Shown here one piece after another: positions 42,120 to 45,916 of a DNA stretch of 45,916 bases. This DNA comes from an uncultured Desulfovibrio sp. (GTDB taxonomy: Bacteria > Desulfobacterota > Desulfovibrionia > Desulfovibrionales > Desulfovibrionaceae). The notes beneath the pieces were generated by a model. The model worked only from the letters and a program-made list of their open reading frames with translations, had not been told where the DNA came from and made no database searches. Location of the stretch: positions 60,097 to 106,012 of the forward strand of contig CAJUMQ010000001.1 in the NCBI GenBank assembly GCA_910587035.1, given 5' to 3'. The position numbers and the translations under genes are program-made. The first letter of the stretch is position 1, and each line of letters opens with the position of its first letter.

Positions 42120-45100
42120 TTAGCCGTTGCTGTTGGCCAGTGTATGCACAGCGGTATTGAGAGCCTCGCTGTCCGCGCTGGCTGCCTCCATCTGCGGGAG
42201 TGTGGTTTCCAGTGTCAGGCCATCGCCATTTTCATAGGTGGTGAAGGTTGTGCCTGTATCCTTGTCGGTTTCGGTGCCCTTCACATGCCACTTGTCGCCA
42301 AGGGTCATGGTGCCCTTTTCATGGTCAATGACTATGCCATACTCGCTGGCCAGATCATCCATGCTGGTCAGGCTCAGGGCATCGGCCCCCTTAATCAGCA
42401 CTTCCACATCCTTGACCACCGGGCCCTCGCCAGCTTCGTTGGAGAGCATGTCCTTAAGGCTCGGGTCGCCATCGCGGCCCAGCAGCACATCAATGCCCTC
42501 GCCGCCATCAATGAGATAATCCGAGGCGTCATAGACAATGAGGTCATCGCCTTCGCCGGCAAAGATGGTATCGCTGCCGCCCCTGCCGTCTATGAAGTCA
42601 TTGCCGGCTCCGCCAAAGATGATCTCGTCGGCATCAGTGCCAATAAGCACATCATCGCCGTCGGTGCCATGGATCTCATTTTTGGCCTCGCCAGTTTCAT
42701 CACCGCTGGCTGCGCGGCTGCGGTCTGTCTGATTTGCGTCATCCTGGTCCGCATCCACCTTGTCGGCAATTGCCGCCACATTCTCAACCTGCGGATTGTT
42801 CACACCGGCATGATCAGTGCCGGCATTGGCATCGGCCACCGACTCCATTGTCTGGGCATTGGCGGCCATGTTTTCCATATTGGCGGCATCTGTCACGTCA
42901 GCATCCACAACCTGGGCATCTGCAGACATGGGCACAACATTGCTATCCGTGGCCATAGCCGGCTCGGCATTGATCACCTCTGCAGCCCTGACAGGATCGG
43001 CATCAATGGCCACAGCAAGCTGCGCCGCAATGGCCGCGGCAGTCGCCGCTGTGTTGATGTCATAGGCCCTGCCAAGACGCGCAAGGGTATCCTCGGGCAG
43101 ATTTTCCAGAGTCTCCTGCTGCATGGCGCGGCTGCGGGTTACCGGCGCATCCGCTTTGACCTTGTTCGGATCGGCAAAATGCTGCTTGCCATCCTTGTCT
43201 GTTGATTGCAGTGTGTACTGCCCTGCCAGCTCCACCTCAACATTATTGCCATTGATCTGGGCCTCATAAACATTGGTGGTGCCTATTTGCTTCCAGACGC
43301 TTGAAAGCACAATGCTGTTCTCATCACCATTGATCTCAATGCCATAATCCTTGGCCAGTGTTGAATGGCTTGTAATGCCCAGCTTCTGCACATCCACGCC
43401 ATCCTTATAGCGCAGCAACACCTCCATCTGATAGACCTTGGGCCCGCTGCCGGCATTCTGCTGAATGGTTGCAAGACTATCCTTTACATCCTTGCTGACC
43501 AGGAGCACATCGATGCCATCGCCGCCATGGATGACCAGATCATCCTTGCCATAAACGATGATGTCATCGCCACTGCCGCCAAAGAGCATGTTTTCATCTG
43601 TCATCTTTTTATCATCAGCGAAATAGCCATTGCCACCTACCAGATAGTCATCGCCACTGCCGCCAAAGAGCATGTCATTTCCCAGGCCGCCAAATAGGGC
43701 GTCATCGCCCGCAGCCGCACCTTTCTCCACTGCAGCCAGGACCGCGTCAAACTGGGAGCCATCTGCCGGGGTGCCATCTTCATTGGTCTGGTTTGCAAGG
43801 TTCTCGAGAGCTGTCCAGACTTCCTGCACGTTATACTGATTGGCATCACCACCATTTGTCCAGTTTTCGCCTATGATGGCTTTTTCTGCATAATCATCAT
43901 ATACCTTATCCAAAGGTATATTATTTACAAGCAGAGTGGCGTTATCATTCCCTGTCAGGGCCTGCACAAACTGATTACCAGTGGCACCTGTGCTGTCGCC
44001 AAACATCAGGTCATTGCCGCCCTTGCCATACATCAGGTCATTCTGGTCTTTACCCATCAGAATATCACTGACCTTATCATATGCGGCATTACCATCCCAA
44101 GCGGAATTCCAGTAGCCAATCTCCACATTCTGGAACCTGTCAAATGTGACATCAATATGCATGTCCACAGTGCTGGGCACAGGAGTCACATCGCCGTCAC
44201 CATCAGTGACATTGATCAGGAAGTTCATCTTGCTTTCATCGAAACTGTCAATGTTCTTCCCAATCTCAAACTTGTAGAACTGGTCAATGGACCAGGCTCC
44301 AGTTTTGGCATCCAGGGTTCCCTTGAACAGGGTATCGCTACCTTGCGGCAAGGGGGTATTTGTGCCTGGCATATTACCTGACAGTTTGGCCGTAACGGTA
44401 TTGCCAGTCCAGGTAAGTGTCACATCATATTTCCCTGAACCTATGGTGTCGGAGATGGTCACGTCCCTGATCAGATAAACATTGTCACCAACTTTTTCAC
44501 CAACCTGGTTGGCAAACTCACTCCAATCCCAGACAATGGATGAGACGCCATCGGCAGCTGATGCATCCACAACTGCGTTCATATGATGCTCAATGGCATT
44601 CTTGCTGAAATCCACCTTGCCAATGTTGAAGCTGGATGCTTTACCCTCAGTATCGGGCATTGCCACCACTATGGCCTTGGTGAAGCCATCCGGCACCTCA
44701 ATTCGGTATGTGCCTGTATTTGGATCAATATCTTTTACAGTCAGCTCCCTGGCATAGGCGATATTGTTGTCATTGCTGTTCTGGGGCGTCATGTAAAAGT
44801 AAACCATGGCACGATCATTGCCATCGAAATTGGTCAGAGTGAGATTCAGCTCATACCATACCGAGGAATTCTGTGGCTCAAGCACTATGGCCTCGGCAAG
44901 ACCATCTGGCTTTACCCCTGTGTTCTTGTCATATCCTGTAATATCCGGTTTGGTAGCCATCTGACCGGCATCATCGTCACCGGAATTTGGGCCAACACCA
45001 ATGCCATTGCCAGTAATATAAAGTGCCTTGTTGCCAGACAATCCATTACCACTATTGATATCAACAAGGTTATAGATATGACCATCATCAGTAGTGTTAT

Positions 45101-45916
45101 ATTGAACATGCGTGGCTATAACTCTTATGCCATTGACCAATATGTAATGTACATCAGTATTATTGCCCTTGATCTGGTTATAAGCATTATCAGCATTTGG
45201 CCCCCTGGTTGGATTCTTCCAGTTATCATCCTGAGATTCCAACACTGGCTTGAAGGCAGCCACGGTACTGCCAGATGTAGTGCCTCCCATAAAGTTTAAG
45301 GTAAGTGATGTGCCAGGCACAGTATAAACAGATGCCTCACCCGGAGTGCCAACCGCGATGGTATCATTTATATTGATGCCAAGATCAATACTGCCGGAAG
45401 CATGGTCGCCATCTGTATCCTCTACCGTGTACACGCCCTGCAAGCCCTTCAGGGGCAGGGTTGCTGTTGTGTCATCATCCTTGCCATGTTTGATGGTGCC
45501 CTTGCCTGTCATGTACATGTTGACCTTGCCATCAGCTGTGATGTTGATGTGGAACACTTCAACATCGCCAGCCTTGCCGATGACATGGCCTGGATCATCC
45601 GGATCCTCCACAAGGGTAATCGCCCCTTCTGTAAGGGTAACATTTTTGTCTTCATCTACATTCTTGATAATGGCGGTCAGGCCTGTATTGGCATTGGTTA
45701 TATTCAGACTGTAGGAACCAGTGCCCTCCTTTAGACCATCCGCTCCGGCCTGGACTGTGAACGCATTGGACAGGTCAAAGAGCTGGGTAACTTCTGTGGT
45801 GGTCTCACCAATGCTCTGGGATGTGATTGTGCTGCCGGTGACGATGGGCGCATCGTCATGGACTTCAACCTTGATGCTGCCTGTGGCAGTCTCGCCGGTC
45901 TTGTCAATTACGCTGA
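42120..45916 (-). CDS. RTX/type I-secreted giant adhesin, C-terminal ~1265 codons (runs off the right edge)
   Basis: The frame is open from the right edge to the stop at 42120; the true start lies outside. The upstream part contains beta-rich units of the T1SS-143/VCBS type (DDAPIVTGSTI, FDLSNAFTVQAGADGLKEGT). Calcium-binding nonapeptides appear in three blocks: ~44060-43985 (MYGKGGNDLMFGD), ~43705-43500 (FGGLGNDMLFGGSGDDYLVGG) and ~42660-42470 (FGGAGNDFIDGRGGSDTIFAGEGDD). Between the last two is a ~150-residue Ala/Asp/Asn-rich linker. A ~130-residue module is duplicated at the C-terminus (see findings). The end LANTSNG-like tail (TAVHTLANSNG) fits an uncleaved type I secretion signal. It is probably a surface or biofilm adhesin; no ABC exporter genes are in the window. 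Confidence 0.9.
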   Translation of the reverse strand, partial: SVIDKTGETATGSIKVEVHDDAPIVTGSTITSQSIGETTTEVTQLFDLSNAFTVQAGADGLKEGTGSYSLNITNANTGLTAIIKNVDEDKNVTLTEGAITLVEDPDDPGHVIGKAGDVEVFHINITADGKVNMYMTGKGTIKHGKDDDTTATLPLKGLQGVYTVEDTDGDHASGSIDLGININDTIAVGTPGEASVYTVPGTSLTLNFMGGTTSGSTVAAFKPVLESQDDNWKNPTRGPNADNAYNQIKGNNTDVHYILVNGIRVIATHVQYNTTDDGHIYNLVDINSGNGLSGNKALYITGNGIGVGPNSGDDDAGQMATKPDITGYDKNTGVKPDGLAEAIVLEPQNSSVWYELNLTLTNFDGNDRAMVYFYMTPQNSNDNNIAYARELTVKDIDPNTGTYRIEVPDGFTKAIVVAMPDTEGKASSFNIGKVDFSKNAIEHHMNAVVDASAADGVSSIVWDWSEFANQVGEKVGDNVYLIRDVTISDTIGSGKYDVTLTWTGNTVTAKLSGNMPGTNTPLPQGSDTLFKGTLDAKTGAWSIDQFYKFEIGKNIDSFDESKMNFLINVTDGDGDVTPVPSTVDMHIDVTFDRFQNVEIGYWNSAWDGNAAYDKVSDILMGKDQNDLMYGKGGNDLMFGDSTGATGNQFVQALTGNDNATLLVNNIPLDKVYDDYAEKAIIGENWTNGGDANQYNVQEVWTALENLANQTNEDGTPADGSQFDAVLAAVEKGAAAGDDALFGGLGNDMLFGGSGDDYLVGGNGYFADDKKMTDENMLFGGSGDDIIVYGKDDLVIHGGDGIDVLLVSKDVKDSLATIQQNAGSGPKVYQMEVLLRYKDGVDVQKLGITSHSTLAKDYGIEINGDENSIVLSSVWKQIGTTNVYEAQINGNNVEVELAGQYTLQSTDKDGKQHFADPNKVKADAPVTRSRAMQQETLENLPEDTLARLGRAYDINTAATAAAIAAQLAVAIDADPVRAAEVINAEPAMATDSNVVPMSADAQVVDADVTDAANMENMAANAQTMESVADANAGTDHAGVNNPQVENVAAIADKVDADQDDANQTDRSRAASGDETGEAKNEIHGTDGDDVLIGTDADEIIFGGAGNDFIDGRGGSDTIFAGEGDDLIVYDASDYLIDGGEGIDVLLGRDGDPSLKDMLSNEAGEGPVVKDVEVLIKGADALSLTSMDDLASEYGIVIDHEKGTMTLGDKWHVKGTETDKDTGTTFTTYENGDGLTLETTLPQMEAASADSEALNTAVHTLANSNG

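Noticed and set aside
1..45916. tRNA or rRNA genes, transposases, prophage or integrase genes
   Set aside because: I looked for cloverleaf arms, terminal CCA, and transposase or integrase motifs in the readable frames and found none.

Overview
The window reads as chromosomal DNA of a flagellated, Gram-negative deltaproteobacterium, most likely Desulfovibrionaceae. This is inferred from the gene set and gene style, not from a database match. Supporting signs are a fliF-fliG-fliH-fliI cluster with a sigma-54 promoter, formate-tetrahydrofolate ligase beside a PilZ protein, a PHP-UvrD helicase fusion, a TauE/SafE permease with a DUF4881-like lipoprotein, and a short-form ThiC under a TPP riboswitch. 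Most genes are moderately GC-rich and tightly packed. One gene (5046-6515) is strikingly AT-rich.

Layout. Both ends are truncated genes for large surface proteins on the minus strand. The left end is the first 749 codons of a repetitive beta-helix-type adhesin (1-2247). The right end is the last ~1265 codons of an RTX-type adhesin with type I secretion features (42120-45916). From the left, after the adhesin, come a small unknown gene, thiC with its TPP riboswitch and promoter, and the AT-rich multi-pass membrane protein. A long collinear minus-strand run follows (16079 down to 6512): msrAB, pncA, pncB, an unknown gene, trmN6-like, PHP-UvrD, rnhA, a nucleoside-recognition membrane protein and a ThiS/MoaD-like protein. 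Next come a small unknown gene, tsaB, rseP and glnS, then an NtrC-type response regulator with its histidine kinase, and pgi with a membrane protein. On the plus strand are fhs and a PilZ gene. The flagellar cluster (34293 to 28518) is read leftward from a sigma-54 promoter. Two overlapping glycosyltransferase genes run rightward from the same spacer. A four-gene TauE operon, purE, a third glycosyltransferase and the RTX adhesin complete the window.

How the genes fit together. FliF, FliG, FliH and FliI form the MS-ring, rotor and export ATPase of the flagellum. The PilZ protein is a plausible c-di-GMP brake, and the glycosyltransferases next door could modify flagellin or surface glycans. pncA and pncB form an NAD salvage pair. 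The TauE operon is probably an anion or sulfonate/sulfite transport unit of the envelope.

The most unusual observations are three. (1) A 72-residue gene between fliF and fliG has a C-terminus that is a near copy of the FliF C-terminal tail, the part of FliF that binds FliG. (2) A glycosyltransferase gene is bracketed by two identical 95-bp direct repeats, each made of three hairpins. (3) The second of these repeats lies inside an array of about ten back-to-back, mostly perfect hairpins downstream of the RTX gene. FliH and FliI also carry unusual extra segments. All reading is by eye; no search or alignment program was run.
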